Under the pieces are notes generated by a model. It saw only the letters and a program-made list of their open reading frames with translations. It had not been told where the DNA came from and did no database searches. A DNA stretch of 64,000 nt from JAICYJ01 sp038212095 (GTDB lineage Bacteria; Actinomycetota; Thermoleophilia; Gaiellales; JAICJC01): contig JBBQUW010000009.1 of the NCBI GenBank assembly GCA_038212095.1, forward strand, positions 1-64,000, given 5' to 3'. Each line of letters starts with the position of its first letter. Within the stretch, counting starts at the first letter, position 1. Positions 35,210 to 42,253 of this stretch are shown one piece after another. The position numbers and the translations under genes were made by a program.

Positions 35210-36919
35210 GTGATCGGCCGGCAGCCGGCCAGCGACGGCATCCGCCCAGCGGTGGCGTTGTTCCTGGGCGCCTCGGCGATGTTCGCGAACATGTATGCCA
35301 CCCAGGCCATCCTGCCCGACATCGAGCACGCGCTGAACGTCTCGCCCGCGGCGGCCGGCCTCTCGATCACAGTGGTGGTGGTCGGTGTCGCGCTGGGCAG
35401 CTGGGTGCACGGGCCGCTGTCTGACCGGATCGGCCGCGCCCGCGTGATGGCGGCGTCGGCTGGGCTGCTGGTGGTACCGACGGTGCTGCTCGGCTTCGCG
35501 CCCAACCTGGCCGTGCTGCTGGCGCTGCGGGGAGTTCAGGGGCTGCTGATGCCGGGGCTGCTGGTGGTCGCGGTGCCCTACGTCAGCGAACGGTTCCGCG
35601 GCCGGGTGGCCGGCGCAGCGATGGGCGCCTACACCGCCTCGCTGGTGTTCGGCGGGTTCGTCGGTCGGGTCGGCACCGCGCTGGTGGCGGAGCAGGTGGG
35701 CTGGCGCTCGGCGCTCGAGCTGTTGACGCTGCCGACCGTGCTGGGCGCAGCGGCGATGTGGCGATGGCTGCCCCGCGACACGCCCAGCCACAGTGGCCGG
35801 CGCCTGAGGGGCGCGATCGGATCCCAGCTGCGAAACCGGCTGCTGCTCCTGAACGCGCTCTGTGCGGCCAGCGTCTTCTTTGGCTTCGTGGGCGTGTTCA
35901 CCTATGCCACCTATCGCCTGATGTCGCCCCAGGCCACCTATCGCCTGATGTCGCCCCAGATCGGCCTCGGGCTGGGTGGTGCCGGGCTGGTCTACGGCGT
36001 CTGGCTGGTGGGCGTGCTGGTGCCGGCGGCCGGCGCGCTGGCGCACCGCGTGGGACCGCAACGTCTGCTGCCAGGCCTGATCGCGCTCGAGCTGGCCGGC
36101 GTGGCGATGACCGCGGTCGATCACCTGGCCGTGATCGTGGCCGGGCTCGGCCTGATGGCGTTCGCGATGTTCTCCACGGTCACCACCTGCCAGCTCCTGA
36201 TTCCACGACTGGTCGATCGCGACCGCGGGTCGGCGACCAGCCTGCACCTGACGGTCTACTACCTCGGCGGCGGGCTTGGCGCCTACCTGCCCGGCCTGCT
36301 GCTCGACCGTGGCTGGGGCCGGCTGGTGGCGCTGTGCGCGGGTTCGGTGGCGCTGGGGCTGGCCGGCGCGCTAGTGCTGCGGATGCGGCTGGCCGGTGCG
36401 CCGCCGGGTCATCGACCGGCCGGTCACAGGCCGAGTCGTGGCCCTCCTGAAGGCGCCTTAGCGGGTCAGCGCGCCCACCGCACGGCAGGCGTGCAGCGTG
36501 AAGTCGAGCCCGTATGCCAGGTCGTCAACGTGGATCCGTTCGTCGCGGTTGTGCATGCCGTTGTAGATCACGTCCAGCGGCGTGTGCCTGACCGGCCACA
36601 GGCCGTACGCGGCGGTGCCGAACGCCTCCCGCAGGAAGTGGGAGTCGGTGAATCCGGTCGAGAGGGTGGGCAGCAACACTGCACCCGGATCGCGCTGGTC
36701 GAGGAAGTCCTGGCAGATGCGGTAGAGCTCGGTGTCGACGGTGGCAACGCTGCCGCCCATCGGTGGCTCGACGAACTCCAGCTCGTAGGGCAGGTCGTCG
36801 CCCAGCGCCGCTCGCAGCTCCGCCTCCAGCTGCTCGGGGGTGTCACCCGGCAGGATGCGGCAGTCGCACTCCACCGAAGCCCGTCCCGGCATCACGTTGC
36901 GAGCCGAGGATCCGTATAG
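35210..36919 (+). CDS. MFS transporter with internal 9-residue duplication and lost stop
   Basis: An MFS permease: helices 1-12 span about residues 10-400, with the loop motif GPLSDRIGRARVMAASAG. The family normally ends near residue 400, but this frame meets no stop and runs on for about 160 residues of Arg/Gln/Val-rich sequence antisense to the M20 peptidase gene, which is clearly not native. A stop in the next frame (TAG at 36459-36461) sits exactly at the end of the opposing gene, so a one-base shift in the last codons is likely. After helix 7 the peptide ATYRLMSPQ occurs twice in a row. The protein may be non-functional. Confidence 0.8.
   Translation: MIGRQPASDGIRPAVALFLGASAMFANMYATQAILPDIEHALNVSPAAAGLSITVVVVGVALGSWVHGPLSDRIGRARVMAASAGLLVVPTVLLGFAPNLAVLLALRGVQGLLMPGLLVVAVPYVSERFRGRVAGAAMGAYTASLVFGGFVGRVGTALVAEQVGWRSALELLTLPTVLGAAAMWRWLPRDTPSHSGRRLRGAIGSQLRNRLLLLNALCAASVFFGFVGVFTYATYRLMSPQATYRLMSPQIGLGLGGAGLVYGVWLVGVLVPAAGALAHRVGPQRLLPGLIALELAGVAMTAVDHLAVIVAGLGLMAFAMFSTVTTCQLLIPRLVDRDRGSATSLHLTVYYLGGGLGAYLPGLLLDRGWGRLVALCAGSVALGLAGALVLRMRLAGAPPGHRPAGHRPSRGPPEGALAGQRAHRTAGVQREVEPVCQVVNVDPFVAVVHAVVDHVQRRVPDRPQAVRGGAERLPQEVGVGESGREGGQQHCTRIALVEEVLADAVELGVDGGNAAAHRWLDELQLVGQVVAQRRSQLRLQLLGGVTRQDAAVALHRSPSRHHVASRGSV
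35906..35959 (+). repeat. Perfect 27-bp tandem duplication inside the MFS gene
   Basis: The 27 bases from 35906 to 35932 are repeated exactly at 35933-35959, coding ATYRLMSPQ twice. Being a multiple of three it keeps the frame. Identity of both copies at all positions suggests a very recent event. Confidence 0.95.
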
Positions 36920-37780
36920 CCGGGTGGGTGCGATCGTGGCTGAGAACAGCGGCGGGATCTGGATCGGGAAGCCGGGGTGCAACGCACACGCGCGCTCGAT
37001 CGCCGCGTCCAGATCGTCTCCCACCTCGCCCAGCAGCGCCTCCAACGTTGCCCGCGTCTCGGGTAGCAGCCGCCGGCTGGGGCGGTAGCCGGCCAGCCGC
37101 TCGATCAGGGTGGCCAGCCGGGGCACCGCGTTCGCGCCGATGTCGGGTGTGGAGGCGTGGCCGGCCTCGCCCAGTGCGGTCACCATCACCGGCAGGCAGG
37201 TCTTCTCGCCGATGCAGATGGGCACCACCACGCGGCCGTCGACCAGCACGCGGCGATCGCCGCCGCCCTCGTTGATCGCGAAGTCGGTGGCCAGGTCGGG
37301 TCGCTGCTCGACCAGCCACACCATGCCCACCGGGTGGGTGCCGTCCTCCTCATCCGCCTCGGCGATGTAGATCAGGTCGCCGTTGGGCCGGAAGCCCTCG
37401 CGGGCCAGCACCGCCATCGCCACCGCCCGCGTCGCGGTCTCGTTCTTCATGTCCACGGCGCCGCGGCCCCAGAGATAGCCGTCGTCGTCCAGATCGGCCG
37501 CGAACGGCGGATGCTGCCAGGCCTGGGCATCGGCCGGCACGACATCGGTGTGGCCGAGCAGCGCCATCGAGGGGCCGCTGCCGTTGCCGGGGATGCGGGC
37601 GATCAGGTTCGCGCGGTCCGGTTCGCGGGCGACCAGTTCACACTCGAGCCCGTTCGCCTCCAGGTAGCGCTTCAGCACCATGGCGGCCGGTGTCTCGTTA
37701 CCGGGCGGGTTGGACGAGTCGACCCTGATCAGATCTCGCGTGAGGCTGATCGCCTCGTCGCGCAGCGCGTTGTCGATCAT
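36458..37780 (-). CDS. M20 family metallopeptidase (ArgE/DapE-like)
   Basis: A 440-residue zinc-dependent amidohydrolase or peptidase. Metal ligands are visible in MALLGHTDVVPADAQAW, WGRGAVDMKNETA and IAEADEEDG, and the last ligand in the C-terminal NGMHNRDERI. The dimerisation or lid domain lies between about residues 195 and 320 (EAGHASTPDIGANAVPRLA). No signal peptide, so it is cytosolic. The substrate (N-acyl amino acid, dipeptide) is not defined. TACGCT ends 6 nt before the ATG on this strand: a leaderless start. Its last 460 bases are overlapped antisense by the read-through of the MFS gene. Confidence 0.92.
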   Translation of the reverse strand: MIDNALRDEAISLTRDLIRVDSSNPPGNETPAAMVLKRYLEANGLECELVAREPDRANLIARIPGNGSGPSMALLGHTDVVPADAQAWQHPPFAADLDDDGYLWGRGAVDMKNETATRAVAMAVLAREGFRPNGDLIYIAEADEEDGTHPVGMVWLVEQRPDLATDFAINEGGGDRRVLVDGRVVVPICIGEKTCLPVMVTALGEAGHASTPDIGANAVPRLATLIERLAGYRPSRRLLPETRATLEALLGEVGDDLDAAIERACALHPGFPIQIPPLFSATIAPTRLYGSSARNVMPGRASVECDCRILPGDTPEQLEAELRAALGDDLPYELEFVEPPMGGSVATVDTELYRICQDFLDQRDPGAVLLPTLSTGFTDSHFLREAFGTAAYGLWPVRHTPLDVIYNGMHNRDERIHVDDLAYGLDFTLHACRAVGALTR

Positions 37781-37846
37781 GGCGTGAGCGTACAGGGTCG
37801 CGGCCGCCGCTTGCGCGGGTGTGCGTCACGAGGCAGGATTCCGGCC

Positions 37847-38242
37847 ATGAACCGTGCCCGCCTTGACGTGCCCCGGCTGCTCTTCACCTGGCTGGTCGAC
37901 TCGGTCGCGCTGGCAGCCGCGGTGTGGCTTGTGGGCGGCGTCCGCTCCAGCAGCACGGTCGCGATCATCGCTGCCGGGCTCGTGTTCGGTCTCGCCAGCA
38001 CCTACGTCAAGCCGGTGCTGGTGGTGATCGGGGTGCCGTTCATCATCACGCTGGGCATCGGCCTGTTTCTGATCAACATGCTGATCATCTGGCTGACCGC
38101 GACCCTCGTGCCCGGATTCGACGCCGCCGGTTTCTGGCCGATCGCCAAGGCGGCGGTCGTGATCTGGCTGGTGAACATGCTACTGGGCGGCTTCTGGCCC
38201 GAGCGGCAACGCCGCGGTCCGCTCAGCGTCCGGATGCGTTAG
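37847..38242 (+). CDS. Phage holin family 4-like membrane protein
   Basis: 131 residues with four transmembrane helices, matching the small membrane protein family named after mycobacterial phage holins (PF04020 type) but chromosomal and widespread in bacteria. Helical parts are LLFTWLVDSVALAAAVWLVG, VAIIAAGLVFGLASTYVKPV, LGIGLFLINMLIIWLTATLV and AKAAVVIWLVNMLLGGFWP. No phage gene is near. Function unknown. The stop overlaps the aldo/keto reductase gene end by 4 nt. Confidence 0.82.
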   Translation: MNRARLDVPRLLFTWLVDSVALAAAVWLVGGVRSSSTVAIIAAGLVFGLASTYVKPVLVVIGVPFIITLGIGLFLINMLIIWLTATLVPGFDAAGFWPIAKAAVVIWLVNMLLGGFWPERQRRGPLSVRMR

Positions 38243-39372
38243 CCGTGCATCACCAGGTCGCGCTCGGGCGCGATGCCCCAGCGCTCGGCCACCGCCCGCA
38301 ACTGCTCGTCGAGCGGCCACGCGTCGGCGCGGGCATCGCCCGCGTGCGCGGCTGAGCCGCCCTTCAATGCCATGCAGCCGGTGTTGTCCCCGACCGCATC
38401 GATCACCGAAAGCTCGTCGTCACTCAGCACCGGGCCGGCCGGCGTCGCGGCCAGCTCTGCCCGCTTCTGCTCGATCGGCTTGGCCGTTGCTCCGGCCTCC
38501 TGGATCAGCGTCGGGGCGACGCAGCTGACGGCCGGCTGGGCCAGCGTCCAGGAGGCGGCCAGCTGCAGCGGTGTGAGGCCGTGGCGGTCGCCGATCGGCC
38601 GGATCTGGTCGAGCTTTGCGCGAGCCGCAGCCACCCACCCGGCGGGCCGGAAGCTGCGGTGGTCGCGGTCGGGAAACGCGCCCTCGTCCGGCGCGTCGTC
38701 CCAGAACACGCCGCCGTAGTCGACCACGCGTGCGATCACGCGGGTGCCGGCGCGTGCGCATGCCGGGAGCGCCAGCCGCCCCGGCCACGGCTCGAACGGG
38801 TTGAGGATCAGCATCGCCCAGTCGATCCGATCGCCGAACCGCTCCAGGCACGAGATCACGTCCAGCGTGAACCCGTTTGCCGGTCCCGGAGCGACGCCCA
38901 GCTCACTCGCCAGCCCGGCGTCGCGCAGCGCGGCCATGCCGTCCCAGACGGCCGGCGAGGAGTAGCCGACGTGATCCGGGTTGTGCAGCATCAGCACGTC
39001 GAAGCGGTCGACCCCGCACCGTTCCAGGCTGCGCTCGGTGGCGCGGCGCAGGTAGCCGGCGTAGTCCTCGGAACCGCGCAGGGCGGGGTCGGTGAAACGT
39101 GGAAACCCCTTCGCCCCCGCGCGCTCGCCGTCGTAGAAGTCGTGCCCGACCATGCCCACCAGCCGGTAGCTGTCGCGCGGCAGACCGGCAAGGGCGGCGC
39201 CGACCGCCGTGTCGGCTGCACCGGTGCCGTACACGTCGGCCGTGATCACGGCCGCGATGTCGGCGCCGGGCCGCAGCAGCGCGGTCATCCGCTGCGGCTC
39301 GATCGGCAGGCCGAAGTGCATGTGGACGCCGCCGCTCCAGGCACCTAGCGCCGTATGGCCGAGGTCGCTCAT
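38239..39372 (-). CDS. Aldo/keto reductase family protein
   Basis: A 377-residue oxidoreductase with an (alpha/beta)8 barrel: LGHTALGAWSGG at the start, ITADVYGTG with the catalytic Asp and Tyr, ERCGVDRFDVLMLHNPDHVG with the catalytic His, and HGLTPLQLAASWTLAQPAVS near the cofactor site. The final NADPH-binding motif is atypical (CVAPTLIQEAGATAKP). The C-terminal 50 residues, containing GDNTGCMALKG and WPLDEQLRAVAERWGI, resemble those of a larger aldo/keto reductase subgroup. ATG 39372 chosen because TACGCT ends 6 nt before it. Substrate unknown. Confidence 0.88.
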   Translation of the reverse strand: MSDLGHTALGAWSGGVHMHFGLPIEPQRMTALLRPGADIAAVITADVYGTGAADTAVGAALAGLPRDSYRLVGMVGHDFYDGERAGAKGFPRFTDPALRGSEDYAGYLRRATERSLERCGVDRFDVLMLHNPDHVGYSSPAVWDGMAALRDAGLASELGVAPGPANGFTLDVISCLERFGDRIDWAMLILNPFEPWPGRLALPACARAGTRVIARVVDYGGVFWDDAPDEGAFPDRDHRSFRPAGWVAAARAKLDQIRPIGDRHGLTPLQLAASWTLAQPAVSCVAPTLIQEAGATAKPIEQKRAELAATPAGPVLSDDELSVIDAVGDNTGCMALKGGSAAHAGDARADAWPLDEQLRAVAERWGIAPERDLVMHG

Positions 39373-39641
39373 CAGCTCAGCGTAGCCCGTCCGGCCGCTG
39401 GCCCGCCGTCGGGTACGCATGGTGGCCGCCAGCCGTCAGGGCGCTCGGAGGATCGCAGACCTGCGTCAGTGGCGTTGCGCCTTGCGCGGATCGCTCACCG
39501 CTGATAGCGCCGCTTCTCTAGCACCACGACAGCCTACGCCCGTTCGGTGCCGGCGCTGACTACGCCATCAACTCTCTCGCGCTACGGGATGGCGTCGAAC
39601 CCGGCCCAGATTCGGGCAGCTACAACGGGGCGGGATGCCGC
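39373..39641. other. Intergenic stretch without recognised gene
   Basis: About 270 nt between the aldo/keto reductase start and the secreted-protein stop, both on the minus strand. I see the reductase -10 box (39384 to 39379) and nothing else: no tRNA, repeat or convincing reading frame. Confidence 0.6.
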
Positions 39642-40076
39642 TCAGCCTCCCAGGTTGATGCCGCAGCCCGACGCGGATGCGACCAGAGCCCCTACGATCG
39701 GGCTCTCGTCGAAGTGGTCGATTCCGTGACCGTCCCCGAGCACGCGGTCGTTCGGATTGTTGTGGGCGATCACGCCGTTCTTCCCGGCCACTCCGATCCC
39801 CAGTGCGAACCACTGCGGCTCCCCCGTGGATGCATACGCGGAGACGAAGCACGCGACCTGCGCGGGCGTTGCGGACACCTGGATATTGCCGAGCGTCTGT
39901 TCGGCTGCCGAGACAGAGCTGAAGTCGAACAAGAGCCACCTACCGCCGTGAGACGTCGAGCTGATCAGTCCCTGGTGCGAGGACGAGACGCGGATGCAGT
40001 CGAACGCAGACGCCGAGCTAGCTGAGATCAGCGAGACGGCGGCGACAACGAGCACGGGAAGGATACGGCGCTTCAT
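39642..40076 (-). CDS. Secreted protein of unknown function
   Basis: 144 residues with a clean signal peptide (MKRRILPVLVVAAVSLISAS, cleavage likely after SSASA), leaving a mature protein of about 120 residues that starts FDCIRVSSSHQG. Three cysteines remain, in FDC, QVACF and SGCGIN. I do not recognise the family. Preceded by a perfect promoter (TTGACA, 17 nt, CATACT) and a GGGGGT Shine-Dalgarno site, so it should be well expressed; a structural or extracellular role would fit. Third positions are less GC-rich than in its neighbours. Confidence 0.8.
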   Translation of the reverse strand: MKRRILPVLVVAAVSLISASSASAFDCIRVSSSHQGLISSTSHGGRWLLFDFSSVSAAEQTLGNIQVSATPAQVACFVSAYASTGEPQWFALGIGVAGKNGVIAHNNPNDRVLGDGHGIDHFDESPIVGALVASASGCGINLGG

Positions 40077-40112
40077 CGGATACCCCCATCGTCGAAGACA
40101 CAAAGCGCGCCA

Positions 40113-40141
40113 AGTATGCGATCGGCGCGGCAGACTGTCAA
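40113..40141 (-). promoter_or_regulatory. Consensus promoter of the secreted-protein gene
   Basis: On the minus strand TTGACA (40141 to 40136) is followed after exactly 17 nt by CATACT (40118 to 40113). It is the closest match to the bacterial consensus in the window and predicts a leader of about 30 nt. Confidence 0.7.
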
Positions 40142-40244
40142 CCGCGGCATACGGTCGTGGCGGTATGGCGTACGGGACGGTGTCGGGGTCGCGTATCCTC
40201 GGCAGACGTCAACCCGGGGGGAATAGATCGAGAAGGAGGCTAAG

Positions 40245-40325
40245 ATGGCTCGTAAGCCGTGCAACCAAGCCAAAGGCGGCGATCCCCGCCCCCGTAGCTC
40301 AGGGGATAGAGCAGTGGTTTCCTAA
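40245..40325 (+). CDS. 26-codon reading frame with a strong ribosome binding site, overlapping the tRNA
   Basis: MARKPCNQAKGGDPRPRSSG continues for six residues and stops at a TAA that lies in the anticodon loop of the tRNA gene. AAGGAGG ends 5 nt before the ATG and a TATCCT box (40194-40199) could be the promoter. The start looks like that of a real gene, but the second half merely reads through the tRNA. It may be the stump of a gene cut off when the tRNA region was joined, a leader peptide, or chance. Confidence 0.3.
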   Translation: MARKPCNQAKGGDPRPRSSGDRAVVS

Positions 40326-40360
40326 ACCGCGTGTCGCATGTTCGAGTCATGCCGGGGGCG
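40288..40360 (+). tRNA. tRNA-Arg (anticodon CCU)
   Basis: A full cloverleaf of 73 nt: acceptor stem GCCCCCG pairing with CGGGGGC, D arm GCTC...GAGC, anticodon stem GTGGT/ACCGC with loop TTCCTAA (anticodon CCU, reading AGG), T arm GCATG-TTCGAGT-CATGC, discriminator G. No CCA is encoded. No truncated tRNA copy is visible nearby in the window. Confidence 0.95.
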
Positions 40361-40454
40361 TCTATCCATACCGTTGCCATCTGCGGCGATCGGGGCGGTT
40401 GAGGGAGCCGGTGCCAACCGGTAGACTCGTCGCTCAGCGACACGGGAGCAGCCG

Positions 40455-40934
40455 ATGACGATCGCCACAGCAAACGACCCCATCTCACGGGCTCTCAGCC
40501 TCGGCACCAAGTCCGACGCCGCCGCCTAGGCGGACGTACTGGCGACGGTGCCGCTGTTCGCCGGCATCTCTCCGCGGCAGTTGCGCAAGGTGGCGGAGAA
40601 GGCGAGGACGAAGCGCTACGCCGATCTGACGGCGATCGTCCGAGCCGGTGACCCGGGCGATGCCTTCTACGTCATCCTGGACGGCAACGCGACCGTCAGG
40701 AAGCCGGGCAAGCGCGCGATCAAGCTCGGCCCGGGCGACTTCTTCGGCGAGCTGGCGCTGCTCGATGCCACGCCCCGCACGGCGACGGTGGAGGCGGACG
40801 GCGAGGTGCTGACGATGCGGCTCGGCTGCAGCGCGTTTCAGAAGGTGCTCGAGAGCGAGCCCAAGGTCGCGATCGCGATGCTTCGCGCGCTGGCAGCGCG
40901 GGCGCGCGAGTCCAGCCCCTCCCCGTCTGACTAG
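40455..40934 (+). pseudogene. Cyclic nucleotide-binding domain protein interrupted by an in-frame TAG
   Basis: A start with promoter box TAGACT (40422-40427), Shine-Dalgarno GGGAG and ATG leads into MTIATANDPISRALSLGTKS and DAAA, then TAG (40527-40529), and the same frame goes on as ADVLATVPLFAGISPRQLRK through a complete cNMP-binding domain: AIVRAGDPGDAFYVILDGNA, GPGDFFGELALLDATPRTAT. In intact relatives the two parts are continuous. The glycine and FGELALL phosphate-binding cassette is preserved. A product could restart at GTG 40548, which lacks a ribosome site. No DNA-binding domain follows. Confidence 0.75.
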
Positions 40935-40966
40935 CTCCGGGCGTCCGCCCGATCCGCCTGTCCCGT

Positions 40967-41935
40967 TCAGCCCGCACCGGGGGCCAGCACCCGCGCGAGC
41001 AGCTCCGGCGCGATGTTGCCGCCCGAGATCACCACCGCCACGCCGCGCGCGCCGCGCACATCGACGCGACCCGACAGCAGCGCTGCGACACCGGCGGCCG
41101 CCCCCGCCTCGCAGGCAAGCTTAGCGCGCTGGTAGATGAACCGGATCGCCTCGATCAGCTCGTCCTCGCTCACCAGCACGACGTCATCGACCAGGGTACG
41201 GCAGCCCTCGAAGCTGTTGGGCAGCGCGGTGGGCGCCTTCAATGCGTCGGCGATGGTCGGCCCCAGCTCGACCGGCACCACCTCTCCGGCGTCCAGCGCC
41301 CTGCGGACGGTGGGGGCCAGCTCGGGTTCGACGCCGATCACCTTGGCGTCCGGCACGAGCGCCTTGACCGCGGCGGCGATCCCGGTCACCAGGCCGCCGC
41401 CGCCCACGGGCACCAGCACCGTGTCCAAGCCCGGGATCTGGTCGATCATCTCCAGGCCGACCGTCCCGCCACCTGCCAGCACCGCTGGATCGTTGTAGGG
41501 GTGAACGATCACGCGGCCCGTCGACTCCGCAAGCTCGGTCATGCGGCCGAACATGGCGGCAGCGTCGGCGGAGTCCAGGTCGACCTCGCCGCCGTAGCCT
41601 CTCGTCGCCGCCACCTTGGCCGGACTGGCATCGGGGGGCATCAGCACCAGCGCCGACGTCCCCAGCTCGCGCGCGGCCAGTGCCAGCGCCTGGGCGTGAT
41701 TGCCGGCCGAGAGCCCGATCACGCCGCGGGCCCGCTGCTCGTCGGTGAGCGAGGAGAGCCGGTTGAATGCGCCCCGCACCTTGAATGACCCCGAGCGTTG
41801 CAGCAGCTCCGCCTTCAGCACGACCGGGGCGCCGACGAGCCCCGTGAGCGTGGCCGATGAGAGCACCGGAGTGCGGTGGATGTGGCCCTCGATGGCGGCC
41901 GCTGCCGCTCGCACGTCGTCGATGGTGGGGATCAT
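40967..41935 (-). CDS. Threonine/serine dehydratase-like PLP enzyme
   Basis: 322 residues of fold type II PLP enzymes. The cofactor lysine is in QRSGSFKVRGAFNRL, the substrate loop in SAGNHAQALALAA, and the phosphate-binding glycine loop in VPVGGGGLVTGIAAAVK. The C-terminal ACT regulatory domain of biosynthetic IlvA is missing, so it is of the short catabolic or serine-racemase-like kind; it would deaminate threonine or serine to 2-oxo acids. ATG at 41935 (MIPTIDDVRAAAAAI) chosen for family fit. Confidence 0.9.
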   Translation of the reverse strand: MIPTIDDVRAAAAAIEGHIHRTPVLSSATLTGLVGAPVVLKAELLQRSGSFKVRGAFNRLSSLTDEQRARGVIGLSAGNHAQALALAARELGTSALVLMPPDASPAKVAATRGYGGEVDLDSADAAAMFGRMTELAESTGRVIVHPYNDPAVLAGGGTVGLEMIDQIPGLDTVLVPVGGGGLVTGIAAAVKALVPDAKVIGVEPELAPTVRRALDAGEVVPVELGPTIADALKAPTALPNSFEGCRTLVDDVVLVSEDELIEAIRFIYQRAKLACEAGAAAGVAALLSGRVDVRGARGVAVVISGGNIAPELLARVLAPGAG

Positions 41936-42071
41936 CGGATCAGCATCCCACACCGAGGCGTGGTTCCAGCTTCACCACTCTGTAACCGCTAAAGTGTTTA
42001 TCCGGTTATGTAGGCGTTAAGAAGCGGAATCTACTGGAGATTTCTGGAAAACGGCCGATACACTGGGAACC

Positions 42072-42236
42072 ATGATGAACTTTCTCCCAATCTATCAAGC
42101 AAGCAGGACGGTCGAACCGCATCGCGAGAGCGAGCGGGAGTACCTGATCCGGATGGCACGACTGCGCAACCTCGAGGATCGTCGCGGCCGACGCCGCAGC
42201 ATCCTCAGCCGGATCACCCGCGGTCGCGCTGCCTAA
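42072..42236 (+). CDS. Small basic protein (54 residues)
   Basis: MMNFLPIYQASRTVEPHRES then EREYLIRMARLRNLEDRRGR and a tail RRRSILSRITRGRAA. Amphipathic and very Arg-rich; no membrane helix. TACACT ends 7 nt before the first ATG, exactly the leaderless spacing seen elsewhere here, which supports it being a gene. The upstream 70 nt are unusually rich in A/T and hold an inverted repeat TAACCG/CGGTTA (about 41981-42008). Function unknown; nucleic-acid binding would suit the charge. Confidence 0.65.
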   Translation: MMNFLPIYQASRTVEPHRESEREYLIRMARLRNLEDRRGRRRSILSRITRGRAA

Positions 42237-42253
42237 CGGCAGCGTGACCGCGG

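Noticed and set aside
37847..38242. Prophage remnant because of the holin-like name
   Set aside because: No other phage gene, repeat or integrase is nearby; this membrane family is common on bacterial chromosomes.
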